Shown here: in pieces, positions 1 through 8,053 of the stretch
Layout of the letters: every line of letters begins with the position of its first letter
Numbering within the stretch: position 1 is the stretch's first letter
NCBI GenBank assembly: GCA_017991615.1
Contig: JAGOQF010000006.1
Coordinates: forward strand, 1 to 39,545
Direction of reading: 5' to 3'
Length of the DNA stretch: 39,545 bases
From: Candidatus Shapirobacteria bacterium
Lineage (GTDB): Bacteria > Patescibacteriota > Microgenomatia > UBA12405
The notes under the pieces: generated by a model
The model's input: the letters and a program-made list of their open reading frames with translations, nothing else
Database searches by the model: none
Told to the model about the DNA's origin: nothing
Position numbers and translations under genes: made by a program

Positions 1-314
1 CCTCTTTCTTTGGCAATTCGTTGTTGTAATTTAAAATAACTTTCTGGAAAATTATCTTTATCAACCAAAACCTGAGGATAAACCATAGCTTTGAAAATAT
101 TGAGTTTGCGTTCAGCTCGTTTTGGATCAGAGTCTTTTAAAGCTTCTTCTAGTCTTAAAAAATGAGCTTCAACTCGATCATCAGCTTTATCAGGTTTTAA
201 GTTCAATTCAGGATTGGTTGGTTGATGGTGATATTGTTTAACTGAATTATCGATATATTTTTGGATTTCAGGATTAGTTTTGGCAATAAATTCAGCTCCA
301 CTGATTTCTGGCAT
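1..314 (-). CDS. Unknown protein, N-terminal part only (cut by window edge)
   Basis: An open frame runs from an ATG at 314 leftwards off the window edge with no stop, giving about 104 residues. It starts MPEISGAEFIAK and is hydrophilic, charged and probably mostly helical, with no signal peptide or membrane segment. It does not match a family I recognise. Codon use is like the neighbours. The next feature upstream is the tRNA-Leu, also on the minus strand, so it could be transcribed after the tRNA, although a hairpin with a T-tract lies between them. Function cannot be assigned. Confidence 0.6.
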   Translation of the reverse strand, partial: MPEISGAEFIAKTNPEIQKYIDNSVKQYHHQPTNPELNLKPDKADDRVEAHFLRLEEALKDSDPKRAERKLNIFKAMVYPQVLVDKDNFPESYFKLQQRIAKER

Positions 315-506
315 ATGTTTAGTTTAAGGTAGAAGGAATAATAATGGAAGAGAAGTAAATTTTTACACTCATGTTAGAGTTTATTTTAGTACAAATAAAA
401 AGTAATAATAGATAGGGGGCTAACCGGAGCCTTAGTTTTTTAGTATAAAGGATGATATGTAAGTAAAGCGTTTTTTGTTTATTGTAATTATTTAACTCGT
501 TTATAG

Positions 507-520
507 TTAAAACGTTTTAA
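507..520. promoter_or_regulatory. Perfect 14-bp palindrome, possible operator
   Basis: TTAAAACGTTTTAA reads the same on both strands. A central CG flanked by A/T arms resembles the operator style of LacI-family regulators. No such regulator is seen in the window, and a palindrome of this length could be chance in AT-rich DNA. Confidence 0.25.
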
Positions 521-525
521 TTTTG

Positions 526-558
526 GAAAAATATCATTATTGGTATTACTGAAATGAT
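526..558 (-). terminator. Probable intrinsic terminator after tRNA-Leu
   Basis: On the minus strand ATCATT and AATGAT (533-538 and 553-558 on the + strand) can form a 6-bp stem with a 14-nt loop. It is followed by ATATTTTT, about 30 nt after the tRNA 3' end. The stem is AT-rich and the loop long, so it is weak. Confidence 0.4.
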
Positions 559-586
559 CTTGTGTTGGATTTTTACTCTGAAATAG

Positions 587-670
587 TGCCGAGGGAGGGA
601 ATCGAACCCCCATGGTATTGCTACCACACGATTTTGAGTCGTGCGCGTCTGCCAGTTCCGCCACATCGGC
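587..670 (-). tRNA. tRNA-Leu (anticodon CAA)
   Basis: Read on the minus strand, the 84-nt sequence folds as a class II tRNA. The acceptor arm starts GCCGATG and ends CCTCGGC-A, with one T-C mismatch. The anticodon stem CACGA/TCGTG carries the loop CTCAAAA, giving anticodon CAA, which reads the leucine codon UUG. A long variable arm and a TTCGATT T-loop follow. UUG is abundant in the genes of this window. The 3' CCA is not encoded and would be added after transcription. Confidence 0.95.
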
Positions 671-683
671 TAAAAGTAGCTTT

Positions 684-689
684 ATTATA
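684..689 (-). promoter_or_regulatory. -10 box for tRNA-Leu
   Basis: A perfect TATAAT on the minus strand ends 14 nt upstream of the mature tRNA 5' end, the expected place for a tRNA promoter. No good -35 hexamer is visible at 16-18 nt spacing. Confidence 0.5.
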
Positions 690-712
690 ACTTAAAAATG
701 GTAAAATAAGTT

Positions 713-1363
713 ATGAGCTTAGGAATAATGAGATTAATTGGGATGGTGGTATTTTTGTATCTGTTATGGCGGTATTTAAGGGATAATTATGATGATCAAA
801 AAATTATAGCTTATTCTTGGGGGGCGTTGTTATCATTTTTGGTGGTAGGAAGAGTGGTTTATGGTTTGATTAATTGGGGAATATGGAATGATAGTTGGTG
901 GGATTGGGTGGCGGTATGGAATAAGCCGGGGATGAGCTATATTGGCGGATTTTTGGGTTTGGTATTGATGACTTGGGGTTACTGTCAACAGCAACAATGG
1001 AAATTTATAAATTTTGCTGAAGATGTTTCTCGGCCATTTTTGATATATACCTGGTTTTTGATGACAGATGAGTGGTTGAGATCAAAATTTGATTGGAAGT
1101 TATTGATTTATTTGTCGATGTTGGTGCTGATTTTTTTAGTAAATAGGTGGCTATCGAACAGATATCGATCGTTTACCTGGTATAAAAGTGGTAAAAAGGG
1201 GTTTGTATTGTTATCAACTAGTTTTTTGTTTTTTTTGGGGTTAAGTTTGGTATTAATTTTGTTTAAAGAAAGGATAATTAACGTGATTTTAGCTTTAGTT
1301 ATTAGTTTGATTTCTTTGGTGGGATTGTATATTCTAGGAAGTACAAAATATGAAAGAAAATAA
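713..1363 (+). CDS. Lgt-like membrane protein lacking catalytic motifs
   Basis: 216-residue protein with about six hydrophobic segments. Residues 73-79 (GMSYIGG) and the preceding YSWGALLSF...GRVVYG region resemble prolipoprotein diacylglyceryl transferase (Lgt), which attaches the lipid to prolipoprotein cysteine. lspA, the next enzyme of that pathway, lies two genes downstream. However, the family's essential His of GMSFHGG is Ile77 here, and the signature around the catalytic Arg (GRxGNFxNGE) cannot be found; the aligned part reads FAEDVSRPFLIYTWF. The protein may be a divergent or inactive relative. It overlaps the next gene by 14 bp. A second in-frame ATG at 728 (MRLIGM) is an alternative start. 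Family call moderate, activity doubtful. Confidence 0.6.
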   Translation: MSLGIMRLIGMVVFLYLLWRYLRDNYDDQKIIAYSWGALLSFLVVGRVVYGLINWGIWNDSWWDWVAVWNKPGMSYIGGFLGLVLMTWGYCQQQQWKFINFAEDVSRPFLIYTWFLMTDEWLRSKFDWKLLIYLSMLVLIFLVNRWLSNRYRSFTWYKSGKKGFVLLSTSFLFFLGLSLVLILFKERIINVILALVISLISLVGLYILGSTKYERK

Positions 1364-1733
1364 AACCAAAAATAAAACTCATTTTCCAGCTAGGTTTATG
1401 GAACCAATAAGGAAGTTTTTGGAAATGGAGTTAATGAAGTTAAAGAAGACACAGAAGGAAATTAAAGGGGCAGATCCGTTTAAGGATGAAACCAGGACTT
1501 TAGAAAATTCGTCTGAGGATGATTTGGATGAACAAATTGGTCATTTTGACAGTGAAGTCAAGGCTAAATTTTTGTCAAAAAGGATGGTGCAGATGAGGAA
1601 GGCACTAACGAGAATAAAGTTGGGTAAATATGGTTTGTGTGAGACTTGTGGAAAAATGATTGACACTGAAAGGTTAGCAATTCATCCGGAAGCTACTACC
1701 TGTGTTGAATGTCAAAAGAAACGAGAGGCTTGA
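1350..1733 (+). CDS. DksA/TraR-type C4 zinc finger protein
   Basis: 127 residues. The N-terminal two thirds is charged and helical (a coiled-coil-like stretch around 17-95). It is followed by a zinc finger with Cys97, Cys100, Cys118 and Cys121 in the CETCG...TCVEC pattern of the DksA/TraR family. Family members bind the secondary channel of RNA polymerase and tune transcription; others are uncharacterised small finger proteins. The acidic DxxDxA coiled-coil tip of true DksA is not evident, so a DksA-type ppGpp role is not supported. It overlaps both neighbours (14 bp and 32 bp), so its translation is probably coupled to theirs. Confidence 0.85.
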   Translation: MKENKTKNKTHFPARFMEPIRKFLEMELMKLKKTQKEIKGADPFKDETRTLENSSEDDLDEQIGHFDSEVKAKFLSKRMVQMRKALTRIKLGKYGLCETCGKMIDTERLAIHPEATTCVECQKKREA

Positions 1734-2100
1734 GTGGGGATGGTTGATTTGGCTGATCGGTTTTGGTGGAATCCATGAAGTATTGGCGGGGATTTTGGGA
1801 GTGGTAATAAATAGAGGTATTAGTTTTGGTTGGCGGGTGCCGATGACGGTGGGGATGGTGATAATAGTATTAGTGGGTTTGTGGTGGTGGGGGCGAAAGA
1901 ATATTTACTTGAGAAAAGGAATTGACTTAATTCTGGCAGGGGGAAGTGTTAATTTGATTGATAGATTGAGATTTGGGTACGTGAGAGATTATTGGAGATG
2001 GAAGTGGTTTGATAATAATGTGGCTGATTTGGTTATAGGAATGGGAGTGATTTGGATATTAATTAAAATTTATGTTGGGAAAAATAAAAGTAATTTATAA
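1702..2100 (+). CDS. lspA: Lipoprotein signal peptidase (signal peptidase II)
   Basis: 132 residues with four hydrophobic segments, slightly shorter than the usual 150-170. It is an aspartyl protease of the inner membrane that cleaves the signal peptide of lipoproteins ahead of the lipidated cysteine. Both catalytic aspartates are visible: Asp87 in GGSVNLIDR and Asp109 in FDNNVAD. The family's N-x-G-x-x-F/FG motif appears as NRGISFG. The start used is GTG 1702, which gives a 32-bp overlap with the zinc finger gene; TTG 1705 is an alternative and no later ATG keeps the first membrane segment. It overlaps the pseudouridine synthase gene by 29 bp. Confidence 0.88.
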   Translation: MLNVKRNERLEWGWLIWLIGFGGIHEVLAGILGVVINRGISFGWRVPMTVGMVIIVLVGLWWWGRKNIYLRKGIDLILAGGSVNLIDRLRFGYVRDYWRWKWFDNNVADLVIGMGVIWILIKIYVGKNKSNL

Positions 2101-2740
2101 AGGTAAAAATTATCTGGTGGTAGACAAACCATCGGGGATGATAACTACCAAGGAGAAAAAAGGTGAGTTGGGGACATTAGAGGATTGGGTAGCAGAAAAT
2201 TTTCCTAATAATTTGCCAAGAAATGGAATTATGCACCGATTAGATAAAGGGACTTCGGGTTTGGTACTGATAGCTAGAAATGAAAAGATGTGGTTGTTTT
2301 TGAAAAAACAGTTTAAAGATAGATTGGTAGTCAAAAAATATTATTGTTTGGTGGGTGGGGAAACTTCAGCTGATGGGAGTATTAATTGGCCGATTGCTAG
2401 GTCGAGACATAGTTTTGGTAAATTTGAAGTCAGAGTGGAAGGGAAAGAAGCATTGACAGAATTTAAATTAATCAAAAGATATTGTCGAGGACAGAAAAAA
2501 TATAGTTTTTTGGAAATTAATTTAAAAACCGGTAGGACTCATCAGATTAGGGTTCATTTGAGTTATTTAAGATGGCCATTGGTGGGTGATAGGGTTTATG
2601 GGGGAGAGACAGAAATTTTGAAACGACCGTTTTTACATGCTTTTTGGTTGGAATTTAACAATAGAGAAAAGCAGGTTAAATATATATCTGAATTGGCAGA
2701 TGATTTAAAGGAACATTTAAAGCAGTATGAAGAGGGGTAA
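2072..2740 (+). CDS. RluA-family pseudouridine synthase
   Basis: 222 residues. The enzyme converts specific uridines in rRNA or tRNA to pseudouridine. The catalytic motif is HRLDKGTSGLVL at 55-66, with the nucleophile Asp58. The start of the domain shows the usual VDKPSGM at 17-23, and the late LKTGRTHQIRVHL is also typical. There is no N-terminal S4 domain; the protein begins directly with the catalytic domain, as in RluA-like and short RluD-like forms. Target site cannot be told from sequence. The start is ATG 2072, 29 bp inside lspA, and the end overlaps the next gene by 14 bp. Confidence 0.93.
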   Translation: MLGKIKVIYKGKNYLVVDKPSGMITTKEKKGELGTLEDWVAENFPNNLPRNGIMHRLDKGTSGLVLIARNEKMWLFLKKQFKDRLVVKKYYCLVGGETSADGSINWPIARSRHSFGKFEVRVEGKEALTEFKLIKRYCRGQKKYSFLEINLKTGRTHQIRVHLSYLRWPLVGDRVYGGETEILKRPFLHAFWLEFNNREKQVKYISELADDLKEHLKQYEEG

Positions 2741-3530
2741 TAAAAAGATTTATTTGGGGGTGGCAATATTGGTGGGATTGGGGTTGGTGGTGATGTTGGC
2801 TTGGAGTCGGACTAGAGAAGAAAAAGGGAGGGATTTGAGGTTGGGGGTGATTGCTGATGATGGAATAGGAGTGGTGACGATTTCAAAAGATAGACAGATG
2901 ATTAGTCAAATGAAAATAAAAGGAGATACTCAGGCGTGGATCCCGGGAGGTTTGGGTTGGTATCGAGCAGAAGCAGTTAAAAAGATATTGTTGCAAGAAA
3001 AGAAAACAGGGTGGGGGAGAAATATTTTTATTTATGGTTTAGGATTTTATCCAGATAAAGTAGTTTGGGTAGATAAAATTGAGGACTGGAAAAGCCGTTA
3101 TTGGTGGCAAATGTTAAGAAACAATAATTTGTTAAATAAAAATGAGGATTTAGTGGGAAATATTGATGAAAATGAGATTTATTTGGATCAGGTAATGTTG
3201 AGGGATTTTGCAGAAACTAAGGTGGTGGAAGCTGAGGTTAAGTTGTCGGTGATTAACACTAGTTTAGCCAATGGTTTAGCGGGATTTATAACAAAAAGAT
3301 TGGAGAGATTGGGTTTTTCGGTGGTGTCAGTGTCGACAGAAGAAGGGGGAGAAAATGAGTGCAAAATATTGTATGGGGAGAAAGTGGCGGGAAGTTATCC
3401 ATTGAAAGTATTGACAGAAATATTTGATTGCCAGGTATCAAAAGGGGACTCTCTTAACGAAAATGAAATTGAAATTTACTTGACGGATAGTTTTTCAACA
3501 ATGATAGACTATCCTAGTTATAAACAATAA
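2727..3530 (+). CDS. Membrane-anchored LytR_C-domain protein
   Basis: 267 residues. An N-terminal membrane segment (about 8-26) is followed by an extracytoplasmic part. Residues about 170-255 (LSVINTSLANGLAGFITKRL...) fit the LytR_C domain: a V-x-N-x-(4)-GLA start, an amphipathic helix, GFSVV, and a final strand EIEIYL. In other bacteria this domain sits at the C-terminus of LytR-CpsA-Psr envelope proteins or stands alone. Residues 30-165 do not show a recognisable LCP catalytic domain. An envelope role is inferred. The + strand here is extremely G-rich (for example 27 G against 4 C in 2761-2820). It overlaps the gene before by 14 bp and ends 5 bp before yebC. Confidence 0.7.
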   Translation: MKRGNKKIYLGVAILVGLGLVVMLAWSRTREEKGRDLRLGVIADDGIGVVTISKDRQMISQMKIKGDTQAWIPGGLGWYRAEAVKKILLQEKKTGWGRNIFIYGLGFYPDKVVWVDKIEDWKSRYWWQMLRNNNLLNKNEDLVGNIDENEIYLDQVMLRDFAETKVVEAEVKLSVINTSLANGLAGFITKRLERLGFSVVSVSTEEGGENECKILYGEKVAGSYPLKVLTEIFDCQVSKGDSLNENEIEIYLTDSFSTMIDYPSYKQ

Positions 3531-3535
3531 GTCTT

Positions 3536-4240
3536 ATGTCAGGACATTCTAAATGGGCCAATATTAAAAACAGAAAAGGAGCTCAAGATAAGAAGCGAGG
3601 TGAAACTTTTATTAAGGTATCAAAAAATATTTTGACGGCAATTCGGTTGGGTGGTGGCAGTAGTGATCCGGAGGTAAATTTACAACTGAAAGTGGCGATT
3701 GAAAAGGCAAAAGAGGTTAATATGCCCAAAGAAAATATTCAAAGATTGTTGGATAGGTTTGAGGAAAGAAAGGGAAACTTAATGACAGTGATTTTGGAAG
3801 GTTATGGTCCGTTTGGAGTGCCGATGATTGTTGAAACGGAAACTGATAATAAAAATAGAATTTTGAGTGAAATTAAGTTAATTTTTAGAAATTTTGGTGG
3901 AGCGTTGGGAGAGACAAATTCGGTGATGTATCAGTTTGAAAGAGTGGGGGAGGTAGATTTTGAAAATTTAGATGAGGAAAAAGAATTAAATTTGATTGAT
4001 ATGGGGGTAATTGATTTTTATGGTAATACGGCTATAGTGGAGGCAAATGATTTAAATGATTTTGTAAATAAGGTCAAAGATATTGGTTTGGAACCAAAAA
4101 GGTATGAATTGGTTTATCGGTCGAAGAACCCGATTAGATTGGCAAGTGAAGAAGAGGTAGATAAAATTTTAGATTTAGTTGATGAATTGGAAGCAAATGA
4201 TGATGTGGTTGGGGTTTGGAGCGGGTTTGAGTATAATTGA
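3536..4240 (+). CDS. yebC: YebC/PmpR family protein (TACO1-like)
   Basis: 234 residues, close to the family's usual 240-250. The start MSGHSKWANIKNRKGAQDKKR is diagnostic and is followed by FIKVSKNILTAIRLGGG and the domain containing ILEGYGPFGVPMIVE. YebC proteins are described either as DNA-binding regulators or, more recently, as ribosome-associated factors that relieve stalling, like mitochondrial TACO1. In most bacteria it neighbours ruvC; here it sits in an envelope and RNA-modification operon. The start ATG 3536 is fixed by the conserved N-terminus; no Shine-Dalgarno sequence is visible. Confidence 0.96.
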   Translation: MSGHSKWANIKNRKGAQDKKRGETFIKVSKNILTAIRLGGGSSDPEVNLQLKVAIEKAKEVNMPKENIQRLLDRFEERKGNLMTVILEGYGPFGVPMIVETETDNKNRILSEIKLIFRNFGGALGETNSVMYQFERVGEVDFENLDEEKELNLIDMGVIDFYGNTAIVEANDLNDFVNKVKDIGLEPKRYELVYRSKNPIRLASEEEVDKILDLVDELEANDDVVGVWSGFEYN

Positions 4241-4242
4241 TT

Positions 4243-5028
4243 ATGTCTAAAAGATTAAAGTATTTAATATCTTCGTTGGTAGCGGCAGTGGGTTTTTATT
4301 TGTTTGTAAATTTACCATATTCATCTCATTACTATGGTTTGTTGGTGGGAGTAGTGTTGGTGGCTTTTTGTTTTTGGTTTGGATTGGGAATTATTTTTAA
4401 CCAGAGTTTATATATTAGATTAATGTCGATTATTTTACCGGTAGGATTTTTTGTGGGATTTGGATTGTTTGCGACGTTACTGCCGCAAACTTTTTGGACG
4501 GTATTTTTTTCTAGTCTTTTTTTTGGAATTGTTTGTTATGTAATTTTTTTAGTGGAGAATTTATTTATTGTTTCTATTGGTTATCGGGTGCCGCCTTTGT
4601 ATCGGGCAGGTTATACGGTGGGTTTAGTGATATTGTTGTTGACAGCTTTTTTTCTATTTGACAGTTTATTTTCGTTTAAACTGACATATTGGTTAAATTT
4701 TTTGATTATTTTTATAATTTCGGTGATAATTTTTATGTATGTTTTTTATAGCGTGACGGTTGAGTTGCCAGATGATGGTAAAGAGAAAAACTTTTGGATG
4801 TATGTATTGGTGCCGGGACTGATAATGGCGGAATTGGGGATGGTATTGTCATTTTGGCCGGTGGGAATATTTAAAGGTTCAATTTATTTGACGGCGGCAG
4901 TCTATATTTTGGCAGGATTGATCCAGTTAGATTTAAGAGATAGGTTATTTAAGAGAAATTGGGTAATTTTTTCTTGGATTACAGCGGCGATTGTCTTGGG
5001 GATGATTTTGACAACCAGTTGGCGTTAG
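4243..5028 (+). CDS. Multi-pass membrane protein of unknown function
   Basis: About 261 residues with roughly eight hydrophobic segments and short loops; the longest soluble loop is around VTVELPDDGKEKNF. No catalytic or transport motif is visible. The frame is open from a TTG at 4237, but ATG 4243 (MSKRLKYL) gives a normal positive-inside start and avoids overlap with yebC. It is the last gene of the + strand operon and its 3' end overlaps the convergent pta gene by 4 bp. I do not recognise the family with certainty. Confidence 0.75.
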   Translation: MSKRLKYLISSLVAAVGFYLFVNLPYSSHYYGLLVGVVLVAFCFWFGLGIIFNQSLYIRLMSIILPVGFFVGFGLFATLLPQTFWTVFFSSLFFGIVCYVIFLVENLFIVSIGYRVPPLYRAGYTVGLVILLLTAFFLFDSLFSFKLTYWLNFLIIFIISVIIFMYVFYSVTVELPDDGKEKNFWMYVLVPGLIMAELGMVLSFWPVGIFKGSIYLTAAVYILAGLIQLDLRDRLFKRNWVIFSWITAAIVLGMILTTSWR

Positions 5029-5969
5029 TGAGATTGAGCTTGAACGGCAGTGATAGCGATGGTGGTGACAATATCATCTGAGCTACAACCTCGGGAAAGA
5101 TCGTTGATGGGTTTGGCAATGCCTTGAGAAATAGGACCGTAAGCTTTGGTATTGGCCAGACGTTCGACTAGTTTATAACCAATATTACCGCTATTGAGGT
5201 CAGGAAAGATAAGAATGTTGGCTTGACCGCCAAGGCGACTGTTGGGATTTTTTTGAAGAGAAATCATAGGGGAGAGAGCGGCATCGGCTTGGATTTCGCC
5301 TTCAATAATTAGATCAGGAAATTGGGAGGTGATAATTTTGGTGGCTTGATGGACAGTATCAACGCTAGGGCCGGTACTGCTGCCATGGGTGGAGTAGGAG
5401 AGAAGAGCGACTTTGGGTTGATGGCCGATGAGTTTACAAAAACTGTCAATTGATTGTTTGGTGATTTCGGCTAAAGTTGATGAATCTGGACTAATATTTA
5501 TTCCACAGTCGGCAAAAATCATAATGCCTTGATGGCCAATGTTGGGGTCAGGAAATTCCATTATAAAAAAACTGGAAATAATATTTTGATCAGGAGCCGG
5601 TTTGATGATTTGAAGCGCAGGTTTGAAGGTGTTATGGGTGGTGCTGGTAGCGCCAGAAACAAGACCGTCAACTAGACCGGTTTTAACCATCATGGTGCCA
5701 AAATAAATTGGTTGATTGATAAGTTCTTGAGCTTGAGTTAGAGTTAAACCTTTGCTTTGACGGAGTTGAAAAAGATTTTGAGCTAGATTATTTTTAAGTT
5801 GAGAGTTATGGTGGATATATTCCTCGGTCAATAGAATGATTTCGGCGATATTTTGGTCGGTGGCAATTTTAGCAGCAGTTTGGATTCGAGGATCATGAGC
5901 ATCGGCAAGAACGATTTTTTGGAGATTTGATTTGGCTTGAGTATGAATTTTTTGGATAATCGGATTCAT
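5025..5969 (-). CDS. pta: Phosphate acetyltransferase
   Basis: 314 residues, the length of the short single-domain Pta (about 320). The enzyme interconverts acetyl-CoA plus phosphate and acetyl phosphate plus CoA, the step that with acetate kinase gives ATP in fermenting cells. Family stretches include KIVLADAHDPRIQTAA near the N-terminus, the MVKTGLVDGLVSGATST block, ALLSYSTHGSS and the C-terminal NDLSRGCSSDDIV. No acetate kinase gene is in the window. The 3' end overlaps the convergent membrane protein gene by 4 bp. It is alone on this strand between + strand genes. Confidence 0.95.
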   Translation of the reverse strand: MNPIIQKIHTQAKSNLQKIVLADAHDPRIQTAAKIATDQNIAEIILLTEEYIHHNSQLKNNLAQNLFQLRQSKGLTLTQAQELINQPIYFGTMMVKTGLVDGLVSGATSTTHNTFKPALQIIKPAPDQNIISSFFIMEFPDPNIGHQGIMIFADCGINISPDSSTLAEITKQSIDSFCKLIGHQPKVALLSYSTHGSSTGPSVDTVHQATKIITSQFPDLIIEGEIQADAALSPMISLQKNPNSRLGGQANILIFPDLNSGNIGYKLVERLANTKAYGPISQGIAKPINDLSRGCSSDDIVTTIAITAVQAQSH

Positions 5970-6008
5970 AAAGACAATTATATATTAAATATACGTCCTA
6001 AAGTAGGG

Positions 6009-6014
6009 TATAAT
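6009..6014 (+). promoter_or_regulatory. -10 box upstream of the ABC exporter
   Basis: A perfect TATAAT lies 13 bp before the ATG at 6028, so the mRNA would have a very short leader or none. No convincing -35 hexamer is seen 16-18 bp upstream. Confidence 0.4.
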
Positions 6015-6027
6015 CAAAAATACAAAA

Positions 6028-7791
6028 ATGAAAGATAAAACTAAAAAAACTCTTCAATATTATTGGGAGGCGATGAAAAACCATAAAACGTCGGGATTGG
6101 TTTTAACGGCGGCGGTAGTTTTGGGGTCAATATTAGATACAATTATACCGATTTTATCGAAAAACTTTTTTGATATTTTGTTTGATGGTGGAGTTAAAGA
6201 AGAGATAGTTAAAAGTTTGATAGGAGTGTTGGTATTGATGGGAGTGTTTAAGTTGGTACGTTGGTTGCTATGGCGAGTGGCTTCTTTTTCAATGAATTTT
6301 TTTGAGTCGAGAACAATGGTTGATTTAAGTCGACAAGGGTTTGATTATTTGCAAAAACATTCTTTCTCTTATTTTTCAAATAACTTTCCGGGATCAATAG
6401 TTAAAAAACATAAAAGTTTTATAAATACATTTGAATTTTTGACAGATCAATTGTTTTTTGAAATTGTTCCGGGAGTGGTGTCAGTGACAGTAATGATCTT
6501 TGTTTTGGGTCAGATAAACGTCTTTTTAGGTTGGGGGATGTTGGGGTGGATGGTGTTGTTTTTGTTAATAAATTGGTTGTTTGTGAAATACAAATTGAAA
6601 TATGATCTTCAGAGAAGCGAAGCGGAAACAGCCACCAGTGGCTTGTTGGCGGATACCGTCAGCAATAATTTTAATATTAAATTGTTTAACGGTTATATTT
6701 ATGAAAGTGAGGCATATGGGAATTTGTCAGAAGTGCTTCATAAAATACGTAAATTTACTTGGGATATGGGAGCGGTATTTTATGGGGCTCAATCGTTTTT
6801 GATGTTGGTTTTTGAGATTTTAATTTATTATTTAGCGGTAAGATGGTGGCAAAGAGATTTACTAACAGTGGGTGATTTTGTGTTGATTCAGTCATATTTA
6901 TTTTCAGCGGTGATGATGGTGTGGGATTTTGGACGAATAATGACGCGGGTTTATGAACGGTTGGCGGAAGCTGAGGAAATGACAGAAATTTTGAGTTTAC
7001 CCCATGGGGTGGTAGATAATCCAAAAGCTAAAAAATTAAAAATAAAGTCGGGCGGGATTAGATTTGAAGAGGTTGGTTTTAGATATGAAGAAGGGGAGAA
7101 AGTTGTCAAAGATTTTAATTTGGAAGTTAAGCCGGGGCAGATGGTAGCTTTAGTGGGATTATCAGGGTCAGGTAAGTCAACTTTGGCCAAATTGTTGTTG
7201 AGATTATATGATGTTGATGAGGGTAGAATTTTAGTGGATGGTCAAAATATTGCCAAGGTGAGTCAGGAAAGTTTGAGAAAAAATATAAGTTTAGTCCCTC
7301 AGGATCCGATATTATTTCATCGGAGCTTGATGGAAAATATTCGTTATGGTCGGTTTGAGGCTAGTGATAAGGAAGTAATTGGAGCGGCTAAATTGGCTTA
7401 TTGTGATGGATTTATTTCTAAATTAAAGGATGGTTATCAATCAATGGTGGGGGATCGAGGCATAAAATTATCCGGAGGGGAAAGACAGAGAGTTGCGATT
7501 GCTAGGGCAATTTTGAAAAACTCACCGATATTAGTATTGGATGAGGCCACTTCCAGTTTAGATTCAGAATCGGAAAAATATATTCAAAAGTCACTTAATA
7601 ATTTAATGAAAGGAAAAACAGTGATAGTGATTGCTCATCGACTATCAACAATTAAAAGAGCAGATCGAATTGTGGTGATATCGGACAAAAAAATTGTTGA
7701 AGATGGAAATCATAATCAGTTAATTAAAGCTAAAAGCGGGATTTATAAAAAATTGTGGAAGATTCAAGTGGGCGGATTTATAAAATATTGA
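6028..7791 (+). CDS. ABC exporter, fused membrane and ATPase domains
   Basis: 587 residues, the normal length of a homodimeric half-transporter. Residues about 20-310 form the six-helix exporter domain. The ATPase domain follows, with Walker A GLSGSGKST (377-385), Q-loop Gln425, signature LSGGE (481-485), Walker B ILVLDE (501-506) and H-loop His537. All key residues are intact, so it should hydrolyse ATP. The family exports lipids, peptides or drugs (MsbA, BmrA and peptide exporters); the substrate cannot be told. The gene stands alone, with a -10 box just upstream and a long non-coding region downstream. Confidence 0.95.
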   Translation: MKDKTKKTLQYYWEAMKNHKTSGLVLTAAVVLGSILDTIIPILSKNFFDILFDGGVKEEIVKSLIGVLVLMGVFKLVRWLLWRVASFSMNFFESRTMVDLSRQGFDYLQKHSFSYFSNNFPGSIVKKHKSFINTFEFLTDQLFFEIVPGVVSVTVMIFVLGQINVFLGWGMLGWMVLFLLINWLFVKYKLKYDLQRSEAETATSGLLADTVSNNFNIKLFNGYIYESEAYGNLSEVLHKIRKFTWDMGAVFYGAQSFLMLVFEILIYYLAVRWWQRDLLTVGDFVLIQSYLFSAVMMVWDFGRIMTRVYERLAEAEEMTEILSLPHGVVDNPKAKKLKIKSGGIRFEEVGFRYEEGEKVVKDFNLEVKPGQMVALVGLSGSGKSTLAKLLLRLYDVDEGRILVDGQNIAKVSQESLRKNISLVPQDPILFHRSLMENIRYGRFEASDKEVIGAAKLAYCDGFISKLKDGYQSMVGDRGIKLSGGERQRVAIARAILKNSPILVLDEATSSLDSESEKYIQKSLNNLMKGKTVIVIAHRLSTIKRADRIVVISDKKIVEDGNHNQLIKAKSGIYKKLWKIQVGGFIKY

Positions 7792-7990
7792 TTTTTTGCC
7801 TTGTTTTAGGTTTAATTTGCATATTTTATTTAGGATAGGGTAGAGGTGGGTAGTTTATTGGGGATGACTATCTAGGTGTGTATTTAAAGGATTTTATTAT
7901 ATTCAGGATGATGAGGGATTGTTTTTTAATAAATATAAAAATTTTTTGGGTCAAAAAAAATAAGGTCGGTTGGGTGAAGTAGGGAAGTGT

Positions 7991-8044
7991 CCTATAATAT
8001 ATAACCTATAATATTTTTCACGGTTTATCCTATAATTTTCACGA
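7991..8044. repeat. Three CCTATAAT direct repeats (iteron-like)
   Basis: CCTATAAT begins at 7991, 8005 and 8029. The second and third copies continue into ATTTTTCACG and TTTCACG, so the longer unit is about 16-19 bp. Spacing is 14 and 24 bp. The region is AT-rich and lies 31 bp before the DnaA-box match. Confidence 0.6.
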
Positions 8045-8053
8045 AGGCTTATT

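Larger units (their letters stand above)
315..586. other. Non-coding stretch between partial gene and tRNA-Leu
   Basis: No credible reading frame is present. It holds a weak hairpin at 418-431 (GGCT/AGCC) followed by T-rich sequence, a perfect 14-bp palindrome at 507-520, and the hairpin at 526-558 that probably ends the tRNA-Leu transcript. The rest is plain AT-rich sequence. Confidence 0.6.

Noticed and set aside
1702-2100. LspA as a truncated pseudogene
   Set aside because: It is short, but both catalytic aspartates and four membrane segments are present and the frame is intact.
7989-8016. Bacillus-type dif site in GTGTCCTATAATATATAACC
   Set aside because: The left half resembles the Bacillus subtilis site, but the right arm does not match TTATGTAAACT; the likeness is explained by the CCTATAAT direct repeats.
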